The notes: generated from the letters alone by a model not told the origin. A stretch of DNA of 14,142 nucleotides from JAGTJU01 sp038257535 (GCA_038257535.1 JBBSJE010000162.1:1-14142), one strand, 5' to 3'. Shown: positions 1-7,471, numbered from the stretch's first letter. Numbers and translations are program-made.

Positions 1-197
1 CGCCGATCGCCCTCGTCGATGTACACAAGTTCGCCCACGCGCACGCCCGGAATCGTGGCGCGTACAACCAAGCCGGTGACCTCGGTAACCCGCCCCGCCA
101 ACCGCAGCGGATTCACTTCATCAAGTGCGGCCAGAGCCTCGGCGAGATCCACGACAGCGGGACTTCGCAGATCATCGTCGTTGTCGTTATCGCTCAT
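1..197 (-). CDS. sctN: Type III secretion ATPase SctN, N-terminal fragment (cut by window edge)
   Basis: This is the first 65 residues of a FliI/SctN-family ATPase, the cytoplasmic hexameric motor that unfolds and feeds substrates to a type III export gate. The sequence starts MSDNDNDDDL, an acidic tail. It then shows the family's N-terminal beta-barrel signature: GRVTEVTGLVVRA (about residues 35-47) followed by PGVRVGELVYI. The Walker A and B motifs lie beyond the window. The ATG overlaps the stop of sctL as ATGA, so the two genes are translationally coupled, and a GGGAG stretch about 10 nt upstream could be a ribosome binding site. The flagellar paralogue FliI has the same N-terminus. The SctK-like gene two positions upstream favours a non-flagellar (injectisome) system, but this fragment alone cannot decide. 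Membership of the ATPase family is strong; the SctN versus FliI choice is inferred. Confidence 0.85.
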   Translation of the reverse strand, partial: MSDNDNDDDLRSPAVVDLAEALAALDEVNPLRLAGRVTEVTGLVVRATIPGVRVGELVYIDEGDR

Positions 198-889
198 GGC
201 GAGGACGCTCCCGGCCTGCCGCGGCCCACCAGCGCGCGTTCAAGCGCATCAAGCTGGGTGGTGAGGCGCGCGTCCAAACGCCCCACGGGCGTATCCACAA
301 CACAGCCGTTGCGCTCAACACCCGGATCGGCTTGCAAGCGCAACTCAACCGCCTGCGCCAACCGCCCGGCAAGCTTCGCTTTGTCGCGCGTGACCAGATC
401 TAGATCCTGAGGATGCACGCGCACCACCACCGTGCCGGCGCGGGCGCGCGTTTCGCTCAGCGCCTTGCCCACCATGTCCACCAGAAAACTGGGCGCCAGA
501 GTCACCGCTTGCCCCACGATCTTTTCGGCCATGCGGCGGGCCAGCGCCACCGCGCTGTCCTGCGCGGCCACACGCACGGCCTCTGCGTCCGCACGCGCGC
601 GCACCAAAATTTCTGTGACCTGAGCCAGCCCCTCCTGCCGGCCCACGGAAAAGCCCGCTTCGTAGCCGGAACGCCGCGCCTCAGCCCGATCTTCTTCGGC
701 TTGTAGGCGCAAGCGGGATGCGTCCTCCTCGGCGGCGGCGCGAATGGCGGCCGCATCAAAGTGCGCGTCCACGAGGTCGCGATCGATGACCTGCCCCAAG
801 CTCTTCACTATGCGTCCCGCGGTTGCCGCCACAAATGCACAATGCCCAAAAACGTCCGACGTGTCACGCGGGCCCAACGTCAGCCGCAC
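194..889 (-). CDS. sctL: Type III secretion stator/ATPase regulator SctL (HrpE/YscL/FliH family)
   Basis: This protein of about 231 residues matches the SctL/FliH stator family. The family binds the SctN ATPase N-terminus and tethers it to the cytoplasmic sorting platform (SctK-SctQ). The architecture is typical: a short N-terminus with GRIVKSLGQVIDRDLVDA, a long charged Ala/Glu/Arg helix likely to be a coiled coil, a glycine-spaced GYEAGFSVGRQEG segment, and the C-terminal domain with VRVHPQDLDLV and GCVVDTPVGRLDARL. The last motif resembles the conserved C-terminus of SctL and FliH. The chosen GTG at 889 lies 1 nt after the stop of the SctK-like gene and keeps strong GC3 coding bias. GTG at 832 (212 aa) or 808 (204 aa) are possible alternatives, closer to where family similarity appears to begin. 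The 3' end overlaps the sctN ATG by 4 nt. The family call is firm; the exact start is uncertain. Confidence 0.83.
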   Translation of the reverse strand: MRLTLGPRDTSDVFGHCAFVAATAGRIVKSLGQVIDRDLVDAHFDAAAIRAAAEEDASRLRLQAEEDRAEARRSGYEAGFSVGRQEGLAQVTEILVRARADAEAVRVAAQDSAVALARRMAEKIVGQAVTLAPSFLVDMVGKALSETRARAGTVVVRVHPQDLDLVTRDKAKLAGRLAQAVELRLQADPGVERNGCVVDTPVGRLDARLTTQLDALERALVGRGRPGASSP

Positions 890-890
890 T

Positions 891-1781
891 TCATGTGCCC
901 AAGCCGCCCGCCCACAGGCAGTGGCCCAGCAACACCGGCAGGCGCAAAGCCATGGTTCGCACCGCCGGCGGGCCTGCAGCCGCAATTTCGTTGTGGGCGG
1001 CGTAGAGCCCCACGAACGCCAATCGCACTTCGGCTTCGGGGCGGCCCACCTCTTCAAGCGAAACACCGGTTTTGGCCGCCATGGCCGACGCGCGCGCCAT
1101 CGCCAACCGCGCGCGATCCCGAGCGGGTGAGTCCACCGGGCCCGCCGCGAAGCGCGCAATGACTTGTGCCCACGGCGCACCCACCGTGGCCATCGCGCGG
1201 GCGCGCATGACGGGTTCGGCCCGAAACAGCGACCGGCCCACTTCACTGGCGCCGCGTTCACACAAAGCGCGCCACAGCACCACGCCAGGCAGGCGCTGCC
1301 AAATCACCGCGCGTGACGTGCCCGGCGGCGAGGCCCCGCTTTGCAGCGTTCGGTCGGGGAAATGCCCCGTGGGAGGGGGCTCAGGGTCGGAAAGCGGCTG
1401 AAACAAAGCGCGCAAAAGCTCGGCTTGCAGGCCCGGATTCAGTTTCGCGGGGGCGCTTTTGTCCCAAGGGCCCTCTAGCCCCTGCAGACCGGACGCCCGC
1501 AGCGCCACGACCAAACATGCCGCCACAGGCAGGGGCTCACGGGCCAAGGTGTAGCGCAACCACGAAGGGTGAATGTGCTGCAGGCCCTGGGGCAATTCTG
1601 GCGCAGGCGCCCCTTCGCCCCCACCATGGTCCGCCCGGGACAACGCCGCCGAAACCCGCTTTTGGGCCGCCGCATCCAGCCGCAAAGCGACCGGCAGCCC
1701 ACCGCCCAGGCGAAGCAGCCCCCAAACCAGGCCCTTTTCGAGGGAATTCAGGTCATCCGGGGGGGGGGCGCGCATGGACAC
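891..1781 (-). CDS. SctK-like type III secretion sorting-platform protein (tentative)
   Basis: This 296-residue protein is the first gene of the leftward T3SS operon. It is rich in Ala, Arg, Leu and Pro, without a signal peptide or clear membrane segments, so it is probably cytoplasmic. I call it SctK-like for two reasons. It sits directly before sctL, as in the sctJ-K-L order of known injectisomes. It also carries an IHPSWL stretch and a later Arg/Leu-rich helical region (VGRSLFRAEPVMRARAMA) that loosely resembles SctK proteins, which link the needle-complex base to SctQ. SctK is poorly conserved, so this is an inference; an uncharacterised T3SS accessory protein is the alternative. Only two starts are possible: GTG 1781 or ATG 1775, because an in-frame TAG lies just upstream and no ATG or GTG follows soon after. 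Codons 3-6, counted from ATG 1775, contain a C10 run (see the repeat entry). No Shine-Dalgarno sequence is visible. Confidence 0.5.
   Translation of the reverse strand: MSMRAPPPDDLNSLEKGLVWGLLRLGGGLPVALRLDAAAQKRVSAALSRADHGGGEGAPAPELPQGLQHIHPSWLRYTLAREPLPVAACLVVALRASGLQGLEGPWDKSAPAKLNPGLQAELLRALFQPLSDPEPPPTGHFPDRTLQSGASPPGTSRAVIWQRLPGVVLWRALCERGASEVGRSLFRAEPVMRARAMATVGAPWAQVIARFAAGPVDSPARDRARLAMARASAMAAKTGVSLEEVGRPEAEVRLAFVGLYAAHNEIAAAGPPAVRTMALRLPVLLGHCLWAGGLGT
1759..1768. repeat. G10/C10 homopolymer in the first codons of the SctK-like gene
   Basis: The plus strand has ten consecutive G residues. On the coding (minus) strand they read as a C10 run encoding Ala-Pro-Pro-Pro just after the start codon. 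At the present length the frame is open. Removing one C gives ...CGG ATG ACC TGA and adding one gives ...GGA TGA, so either slip stops translation within four codons of the tract. Mononucleotide tracts placed this way are known contingency loci in other bacteria. Whether this one varies is unknown. Confidence 0.85.
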
Positions 1782-1877
1782 AAGGCCAAACTAACGCACC
1801 CCGCATCACCCCGCCAGCGTTGTTGCACGCTGTTTATGAGCGCACGCCCACCCTTTGTGGTATTTAAGCGCGCCCCA
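1782..1877. promoter_or_regulatory. Divergent intergenic region between the T3SS operon and typA
   Basis: These 96 bp separate two divergent genes, so they should hold both promoters. The region is less GC-rich than its surroundings and includes a TTGCAC (1823-1828) and a TGGTATTTA stretch (1858-1866), but I see no convincingly spaced -35/-10 pair and no clear operator. An ATG at 1836 is in frame with typA and would add 14 residues. An ORF open further upstream on the plus strand is only the antisense shadow of the SctK-like gene. Confidence 0.4.
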
Positions 1878-3764
1878 ATGTCCGATACCGTCGTTACAGC
1901 AGAAACCATTCTTAAGCCCGATGTTGTGCGCCCCGACGTGCGCAACATTGCGATCATTGCGCACGTTGACCATGGCAAAACAACCATGGTCGATGGCTTC
2001 CTTCACCAAGCCGGCAGCTTTCGCTCCGGTGAAGTGGTGGCTGATTGTGCCTTGGACTCCAACGATCTTGAACGCGAACGCGGCATCACGATCTTGTCGA
2101 AGTTCACCGCGATCACCTGGAAAGGCACACGAATCAACATCGTGGACACCCCCGGCCACGCCGACTTCGGCGGCGAAGTGGAACGCGTGCTCAAGATGGT
2201 CGACTCGGTGTTGCTGCTGGTGGATGCCTTCGACGGCCCCATGCCGCAAACCCGGTTCGTGACCCGCAAAGCCCTGTCGTTGGGTTTGCGCCCCATTTTG
2301 GTGGTGAACAAAATCGATCGCCCCGGCTGCCGCCCTGACGCCGCCGTGGACGCCACCTTCGATCTGTTTTGCAACCTGGGCGCCACCGACGCGCAGCTTG
2401 ATTTCCCGGTGGTGTTTGCCTCAGGCCGCGAAGGCTACGCCATGATGAACCTCAACGATGAAAAGAAGGATCTGGGCCCGTTGCTCGACCTCATCATCGA
2501 AAAGGTGCCACCACCTTTGGCCGACATTGATGCGCCTCTGTGCATGCAGGTCACCACGCTCGATTACGACGACTACTTGGGCTACGTGGGCATCGGCCGC
2601 ATCTTGGCCGGGCGTGTGAAGCAAGGCGATCGCGTGTTGTGTGCCCACCGCACCGGGCAAAAAGAAGAGTTCCGCATCGCCAAGATCTTGGGCTACCAAG
2701 CGCTCAAACGCTTTGAGCTGGGAGAAGCGGCCGCCGGTGACATTTGCGCCATCACGGGCATGGAAGATCTTACGGTGGGGGAAACCATCACCGACATTCT
2801 GAACCCCCGCATTTTGCCGCTGCTTGAGATCGAAGAGCCCACGGTGAAGATGCAATTCATCGTGAACAACGGGCCCTTCGCCGGCACCGAAGGCAAATAC
2901 GTAACCTCACGCAACTTGCGCGATCGGCTGCAAAAAGAGCTGAAGTCGAACGTGGGCTTGCGGGTAATCGAAACCGGATCGCCTGACACCTTCGACGTTT
3001 TGGGTCGTGGTGAATTGCACCTGTCGGTGTTGATCGAAACCATGCGCCGCGAAGGCTACGAGTTCATGGTGTCGCAGCCGCAGGTGATCTTGAAAGAAGG
3101 CGACGACGGCCAACGCCTGGAGCCTTACGAAGACGTTGTGATCGATCTTGAAGAAGCCTACGTGGGCTCCGTGATCGAAGAGATGGGTCGCCGCGCCGGC
3201 CGCATGAAGGAAATGAATCCCGCTGGCGAAGGCCGCACCCGCTTGGAATACCAAATTCCCGCGCGTGGCTTGATCGGCTTCCGCTCGCAGTTCCTTACGC
3301 TCACCCGCGGCACCGGGCTTTTGCACGGCAACTTCAGCCACTACGGCCCCTACGCCGGCACCCTGAAGTCACGCCCCAACGGCGTGTTGATCACGCAGGA
3401 TCCGGGCGAAACCAATGCCTACGCGCTGTTCACGCTGCAAGAGCGCGGCACCATGTTTTACGGCCAGGGCACCAAGGTGTACGGCGGTCAGATTGTGGGC
3501 TTGCACAGCCGCGACAACGACCTCATCGTCAACCCTGCCAAAGCCAAGAAGCTGAACAACATCCGCACCACCGCGGCCGACGAAAAGCTCACGCTGGCAC
3601 CACCGCGCAAGTTCTCGTTGGAAGAAGCGCTTGAGTTCATCAACGACGACGAACTCGTGGAAGTGACGCCCAAGAGCATTAGGTTGCGCAAGCGAACCTT
3701 GGATCACAACGAGCGCAAACGGCTAGAAAAAGGCCGTGGCATCGAAACGCTGAGCGACGAGTAA
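1878..3764 (+). CDS. typA: Ribosome-associated GTPase TypA/BipA
   Basis: This 628-residue translational GTPase of the EF-G-like superfamily binds the 70S ribosome and supports stress and low-temperature growth and ribosome assembly. All G-domain motifs are present: AHVDHGKT (residues 28-35), RGITI (about 68-72), DTPGH (90-94) and NKID (144-147). The sequence continues with the beta-barrel domain II, the EF-G III/V-like domains (GRGELHLSVLIETMRREGYE), and the BipA-specific C-terminal domain. That last domain includes ARGLIGFRSQFLTLTRGTG and the ...RKRTLDHNERKR tail. The length is close to the usual 600-615 residues plus a short N-terminal extension. I chose ATG 1878 (MSDTVVTAETIL) because the conserved GTPase begins soon after; ATG 1836 in the same frame cannot be excluded. 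No obvious Shine-Dalgarno sequence precedes either start. The next gene begins 17 nt after the stop. Confidence 0.96.
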   Translation: MSDTVVTAETILKPDVVRPDVRNIAIIAHVDHGKTTMVDGFLHQAGSFRSGEVVADCALDSNDLERERGITILSKFTAITWKGTRINIVDTPGHADFGGEVERVLKMVDSVLLLVDAFDGPMPQTRFVTRKALSLGLRPILVVNKIDRPGCRPDAAVDATFDLFCNLGATDAQLDFPVVFASGREGYAMMNLNDEKKDLGPLLDLIIEKVPPPLADIDAPLCMQVTTLDYDDYLGYVGIGRILAGRVKQGDRVLCAHRTGQKEEFRIAKILGYQALKRFELGEAAAGDICAITGMEDLTVGETITDILNPRILPLLEIEEPTVKMQFIVNNGPFAGTEGKYVTSRNLRDRLQKELKSNVGLRVIETGSPDTFDVLGRGELHLSVLIETMRREGYEFMVSQPQVILKEGDDGQRLEPYEDVVIDLEEAYVGSVIEEMGRRAGRMKEMNPAGEGRTRLEYQIPARGLIGFRSQFLTLTRGTGLLHGNFSHYGPYAGTLKSRPNGVLITQDPGETNAYALFTLQERGTMFYGQGTKVYGGQIVGLHSRDNDLIVNPAKAKKLNNIRTTAADEKLTLAPPRKFSLEEALEFINDDELVEVTPKSIRLRKRTLDHNERKRLEKGRGIETLSDE

Positions 3765-3781
3765 CCTTCGAGGCCATTTTC

Positions 3782-4831
3782 GTGTCGCACCCTGCCCCGC
3801 CGGCGTCCGCGTCGCAGGACACCTCGCCGGCTTCCGGGGCCGGCAACGGCTTGTTGTTTCGGCGGGTGATCTGGGGCGTGGTCTTGGGCATGGCCATCTA
3901 CGTGGGCTTTGCCCTGTGGGCCGACGCGCGCCAAGTGGGCGCCGCCTTTGGCCGCTACGCTTGGTGGACCACCGGCGCAGGCTTGGCTCTGGCCGCCGCC
4001 AACTACGGGCTGCGGTTTTGGCGCTGGCAATACTACCTGCGCCGCTTGGGGCTGCACGTGCCGCGCACCGACAGCGGTTTGGTGTTTCTTTCTGGATTCG
4101 CGCTCACGGTGACGCCGGGGAAACTGGGCGAGGCGCTGAAGTCGGTGCTGTTGCGACAAAGCCACGGCATTGCCGTGGCGCGAACCGCCCCCATCGTGTT
4201 CGTGGAACGGCTGACGGATCTGGCGGGGCTGTTGGCTCTGGCGGCCGTAGGTGCGTTTTCGTTTCCCGTTGACCGCAAGTTTCTGGTGGCGGGCGCCGCG
4301 GTGGTGGGCTTGGGCCTGCTGTTCGCGTCGGTAGAATCGCTGGCGCGTCCGTTGATCGCCACCGTCAGCAAAGTGCGCGGTTTGCATCGCATGGCGGGCT
4401 CGCTGCAACAGGCTTACGAAAGCGCCGCGCACCTGTTGCGTCCCGCCCCCCTGCTCTATGCCACCGTGATTTCCGCCGTGGCGTGGGCCTGCGAATGCTG
4501 GGCCTTCTGCTTGATCGTAAATGGTTTCTCCGGCGCACACATTGGCGCGCAATCGGGCACCTTCATTTATGCGGCCATGACCATTGCGGGCGCGCTGTCG
4601 TTTTTGCCGGGTGGCCTGGGCGTGACCGAAGCGGGCATGCTGGCGATGTTGGTGAAGTTTGGCACCGGGATCGACCGTGGCACCGCCGCCGCCGCCACGG
4701 TGCTCACCCGCATCGTGACCCTGTGGTTTGCTGTGGTGGTGGGCTTGGTGGCACTGGCGCTCTACGCACGGCACCGCCGCCTCGCCCCCGCGCCTGCGGC
4801 CCGCCCCCAAAGTGACATCACCGTCGCTTGA
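3782..4831 (+). CDS. LPG_synthase_TM / UPF0104 family multispanning membrane protein
   Basis: This 349-residue integral membrane protein belongs to the family that includes YbhN, archaeal AglD and the flippase half of MprF. It shows roughly eight hydrophobic segments, for example about residues 28-47, 140-160, 165-182, 222-247, 260-290 and 310-330. Two hallmark motifs are visible: VTPGKLGEALKS (about 110-121) and LPGGLGVTEAG (275-285). The family is linked to lipid or lipid-linked-sugar translocation in the inner membrane, but its substrate here cannot be told. There is no LPG-synthase (GNAT-like) C-terminal catalytic domain, so it should not be called a lysyl-transferase. The GTG start lies 17 nt after typA and has a GAGG 8 nt upstream, one of the few plausible Shine-Dalgarno sites in the window. 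It is probably co-transcribed with typA. The tail after residue 333 is Pro/Ala-rich. Confidence 0.85.
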   Translation: MSHPAPPASASQDTSPASGAGNGLLFRRVIWGVVLGMAIYVGFALWADARQVGAAFGRYAWWTTGAGLALAAANYGLRFWRWQYYLRRLGLHVPRTDSGLVFLSGFALTVTPGKLGEALKSVLLRQSHGIAVARTAPIVFVERLTDLAGLLALAAVGAFSFPVDRKFLVAGAAVVGLGLLFASVESLARPLIATVSKVRGLHRMAGSLQQAYESAAHLLRPAPLLYATVISAVAWACECWAFCLIVNGFSGAHIGAQSGTFIYAAMTIAGALSFLPGGLGVTEAGMLAMLVKFGTGIDRGTAAAATVLTRIVTLWFAVVVGLVALALYARHRRLAPAPAARPQSDITVA

Positions 4832-4843
4832 TTTGCCCGCAAG

Positions 4844-4956
4844 CCTAGGGCACGCTGCCCACGCGTTGAACATCGCGGAAAAGTTGTCCGCGCAGCCTAG
4901 GCCCTCATGCGTACAAAGCTCTTCATCGTTTTCGCCGGAATGATCCTGATCCTAGG
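4844..4956. repeat. Three CCTAGG palindromes around the sensor-kinase start
   Basis: The hexamer CCTAGG occurs at 4844-4849, 4896-4901 and 4951-4956, about 52-55 bp apart. The first two lie in the short gap before the kinase, and the third is inside its coding sequence. The first two share a longer GCCTAGG core. CCTAGG is generally a rare hexamer in bacterial genomes. This could be an operator array or chance; no known regulator is implied. Confidence 0.4.
4874..4892 (+). other. Perfect 6-bp hairpin just upstream of the sensor kinase
   Basis: CGCGGA (4874-4879) and TCCGCG (4887-4892) form a perfect 6-bp stem with a 7-nt loop (AAAGTTG). The stem ends 14 nt before the kinase ATG. No T-tract follows, so it is not a standard intrinsic terminator. 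It may be a weak 3' end for the preceding transcript, an operator, or an RNA structure near the kinase start codon. Confidence 0.4.
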
Positions 4957-6730
4957 CGCCATCGCCAATCGCTTTTTGGAACGTACCGTACGCAAAACCA
5001 TCGAAGCCACCGCCGAGCAAAGCCTTGTGCAAAGCGCCCGCGCCGTGGCCGGTGCGGCCGCCAGCGTGCCACAAGCGCAGTGGGCGCAGTGGACTTGGCA
5101 CCACCCCGCCGCACCAGCCCCCGTGAGTTTGGCGCTGTTCAATGTCGAGGGCTTGCGTGTGGCCGGGCAAGAGCCCCTGGCGTTGATCGACGACGCCGGA
5201 CGCTCAGGTCAGATCGCGGCCGCTTTGACGGGACGCGAGCAGGTTTATCGCGGCCGCTTCAGCCCCGATCAAGGCGCGTACCTCACCGTGACCGCGCCGG
5301 TGAAGCAAGCCAGCCGCGTGGTGGGCGCGGTTCGCTTGGCGATGGACACCACCACCAATGACGAAAGCTTGCGGGCCGCGCGGCGGGCCTTGGCATTGGC
5401 CATCGCGCTGCTTTTGGGCGTGGCCGCCATGGGTGCGTGGGCGGGCCCGCGCATTTTCTCGGGCGGCATTTCCGATTTGTTGGCCACCGCGGCCCGCATG
5501 GCCAAAGGCGATTTGTCCGTTCGCAGCCCTATCAACCCGGGCGATCCGCTTGCTCCCTTGGCGCAGGCCATGGACCTGCTCGCGGGAAATTTGTCGCGCT
5601 CTTTGGGCGATCTAAAGCTGGAACGCGATCTGGTGGGGCGGATCCTTGAGCGCATGGAAGAAGGCGTGTTGGTCCTGGACGGCGAACGCCGAATCACGCT
5701 GATCAACCCCGCCCTACGCGACATGCTGCTGCCCAAGCCCGCCGTGGCGCCCGACACGGGACGTCCGCGGCGCGACACCACGTCTGTGTTGGACGTACGC
5801 GGCCGCACCGTTATGGAGGTGTTCCGGCACGCAGAGCTTTCGGGACTGCTGGATCAGTCACAAAACAACGAACGCGTCCGTGGCGAGGTGGAAGTGCAGG
5901 GCCTGCGCCCACGCCGAATGATGGTAACCGCCACGCGGTTTCGCGAGGGCGGCTACATGATGGTGTTCGTTGACGTCACCGAGATTCGCCGATTGGAATC
6001 GCTGCGACGAGACTTCGTGGCCAACGTGTCGCACGAATTGCGCACGCCTGTGGCCGCCATTCGATCAGCCGGGGAAACCTTGCCCATGGCGATTGAGGGG
6101 CAAGATCCACAAGCGGCCCTGCGGTTTGTAGACATCATCGAACGCAACGCAGACCGGCTGCAAAGTTTGGTGGAAGATCTCTTGGATCTGTCTCGCATCG
6201 AATCTCGCGAATATCGGCTGCAGATAGAGGCGCTCACAACCACGCGCATCGTGAATCAGATTTTCGGGTTGTTTCGCGATCGGGCTGAGCGAAGGCGCAT
6301 CACCTTGGTCAACGATGCACCTTCGACACTTCCAGCCCTTCACACCGATCGGCGGGCTTTGGAAACTGTGTTGTCGAACCTGGTCGACAACGCCGTGAAG
6401 TACTGCCCCGAGGGCGCCCAAGTGGTGGTGCGCGGCCGTCAAGAAGGCGACCGTCTACGACTGGAAGTTGAGGATTCGGGGCAGGGCATTGAGCCGCAGC
6501 ACCTGCCCCGCCTCTTCGAGCGCTTTTACCGCGTTGACGAGGGGCGGGCGCGCACCAAGGGTGGCACGGGGTTGGGGCTGTCGATCGTGAAGCATTTGGT
6601 GGAAGCCATGGGTGGCACCACCACGGTGGCCAGCACCGTAGGTGTGGGCACCACGTTCACCGTACGCATGCCCATAAGCCGCACCGACACCAAGCCCTCG
6701 CCCACCTCCATCGAAGAGTCCTTCGGATAA
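4907..6730 (+). CDS. phoR: PhoR-type membrane sensor histidine kinase (HAMP-PAS-HisKA-HATPase)
   Basis: This 607-residue two-component kinase is the likely phosphate-starvation sensor. Domain order: TM1 (about 4-21), an extracytoplasmic sensor of about 135 residues, TM2 (about 159-178), HAMP (about 185-240, GDLSVRSPINPGDPLAPLAQAM), PAS (about 250-365, MEEGVLVLDGERRITLINPAL), HisKA, and HATPase_c. The phospho-accepting histidine is H376 in SHELRTP. The N-box is NLVDNAVKY (491-499), the G1 box DSGQGI (from D523), the F-box FERFYR, and the G2 box GGTGLGLS. All catalytic motifs look intact. The ATG at 4907 gives a clean membrane anchor, though only a weak TAGG precedes it. I infer PhoR from the HAMP-PAS-HisKA layout, the PhoR-like LRRDFVANVSHELRTPVAAIR stretch, and phoU 55 nt downstream. 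No phoB or pst gene is in the window, so another sensor of the same class remains possible. Confidence 0.85.
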   Translation: MRTKLFIVFAGMILILGAIANRFLERTVRKTIEATAEQSLVQSARAVAGAAASVPQAQWAQWTWHHPAAPAPVSLALFNVEGLRVAGQEPLALIDDAGRSGQIAAALTGREQVYRGRFSPDQGAYLTVTAPVKQASRVVGAVRLAMDTTTNDESLRAARRALALAIALLLGVAAMGAWAGPRIFSGGISDLLATAARMAKGDLSVRSPINPGDPLAPLAQAMDLLAGNLSRSLGDLKLERDLVGRILERMEEGVLVLDGERRITLINPALRDMLLPKPAVAPDTGRPRRDTTSVLDVRGRTVMEVFRHAELSGLLDQSQNNERVRGEVEVQGLRPRRMMVTATRFREGGYMMVFVDVTEIRRLESLRRDFVANVSHELRTPVAAIRSAGETLPMAIEGQDPQAALRFVDIIERNADRLQSLVEDLLDLSRIESREYRLQIEALTTTRIVNQIFGLFRDRAERRRITLVNDAPSTLPALHTDRRALETVLSNLVDNAVKYCPEGAQVVVRGRQEGDRLRLEVEDSGQGIEPQHLPRLFERFYRVDEGRARTKGGTGLGLSIVKHLVEAMGGTTTVASTVGVGTTFTVRMPISRTDTKPSPTSIEESFG

Positions 6731-6785
6731 AGCCTTTCACGCATTTTTTTCCGGCCCGCCGCCAACTGGGTTAAAGTGAACGGCT

Positions 6786-7466
6786 GTGAATCGAAGGCAT
6801 ACCAGCCGCGAGTACGAGGACGAGCTTCAGCGGCTGCGCGAGCGCATCTTGCTTATGGGCGCAAAGGTCGAGCAGTTGATCACCAGCGCCATCGAAGCTT
6901 TGCTCAAGCGCGACACCGAACTGGCCAAACGCATGATCGCGCTTGACCGCGAGGTCAATCGGCTTGAGCTGGCCATTGATCAACTCTGCTTGCAGATTTT
7001 GGCGCGGCGACAGCCGGTGGCCTCAGACCTGCGGCAAATCACCATCACCATGAAGCTGGTCACCGATTTGGAACGTATCGGCGACTTGGGCGTGAACATT
7101 TGCGAGCGCGTGGTTGAGCTGAACGAAGAAGCGCCTTTGAAGCCCTACGTCGACTTGCCCAAGATGGCCGAAGTGGCCATGAGCATGGTGCACGACGCGC
7201 TGGATGCCTTCGTGGCCGGCGATGACAGCCAAGCCGAAGACATCATCGCCCGCGATGCCACGGTTGACGCCTACTACCACCAAATCTTTCGCGAGCTTCT
7301 CACCTACATGATGGAAGACGCCAAAAACATCTCGCGCGCCACCCGCTTGCAATCCATTGCCAAATACATCGAACGCATTGGTGACCACGCCACCAACCTT
7401 GCGGAAATGGTGATTTTCGCCGTGAAAGGCAAAGATCCCCGGCACAAGGGCAGCCGCCCGGCGTAA
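6786..7466 (+). CDS. phoU: Phosphate signalling/transport regulator PhoU
   Basis: This 226-residue all-helical cytoplasmic protein has the usual PhoU length and the two pseudo-symmetric PhoU repeats. Each repeat carries the metal-binding ERIGD signature: E96-D100 (LERIGDLGVNICERV) and E196-D200 (ERIGDHATNLAE). PhoU proteins link the PstSCAB transporter to PhoR and keep the kinase in its phosphatase state when phosphate is plentiful. A PhoR-type kinase 55 nt upstream, in the same direction, supports this role. The GTG at 6786 gives MNRRHTSREYEDELQRLRERI, which matches the family's N-terminus; no strong Shine-Dalgarno site is visible (only AAAGTG at about 6774-6779). A T7 run at 6744-6750 sits in the gap but has no stem before it, so I do not call a terminator. 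The next ORF begins 5 nt after the stop. Confidence 0.93.
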   Translation: MNRRHTSREYEDELQRLRERILLMGAKVEQLITSAIEALLKRDTELAKRMIALDREVNRLELAIDQLCLQILARRQPVASDLRQITITMKLVTDLERIGDLGVNICERVVELNEEAPLKPYVDLPKMAEVAMSMVHDALDAFVAGDDSQAEDIIARDATVDAYYHQIFRELLTYMMEDAKNISRATRLQSIAKYIERIGDHATNLAEMVIFAVKGKDPRHKGSRPA

Positions 7467-7471
7467 GCCTT

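Noticed and set aside
1..197. Calling the ATPase fragment FliI (flagellar)
   Set aside because: It cannot be excluded from 65 residues, but the operon context with SctL and an SctK-like gene favours a non-flagellar T3SS.
890..1261. Upstream extension of the sctL frame to an ATG at 1261
   Set aside because: It overlaps the SctK-like gene in another frame and yields an Arg/Trp/Pro-rich sequence with no family similarity. The start adjacent to the SctK-like stop is more likely.
1569..1877. In-frame upstream extension of typA by 103 codons
   Set aside because: Most of it lies antisense to the SctK-like gene and has no family similarity. TypA proteins start close to the AHVDHGKT block, so ATG 1878 is preferred.
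3704..4873. A 389-residue minus-strand open frame over the UPF0104 gene
   Set aside because: The product is rich in Gly, His, Gln and Arg without domains, while the plus strand encodes a well-supported membrane protein. It is an antisense shadow.
6744..6750. T7 run after the kinase as an intrinsic terminator
   Set aside because: No GC-rich stem precedes it, and phoU follows in the same direction 55 nt after the kinase stop.
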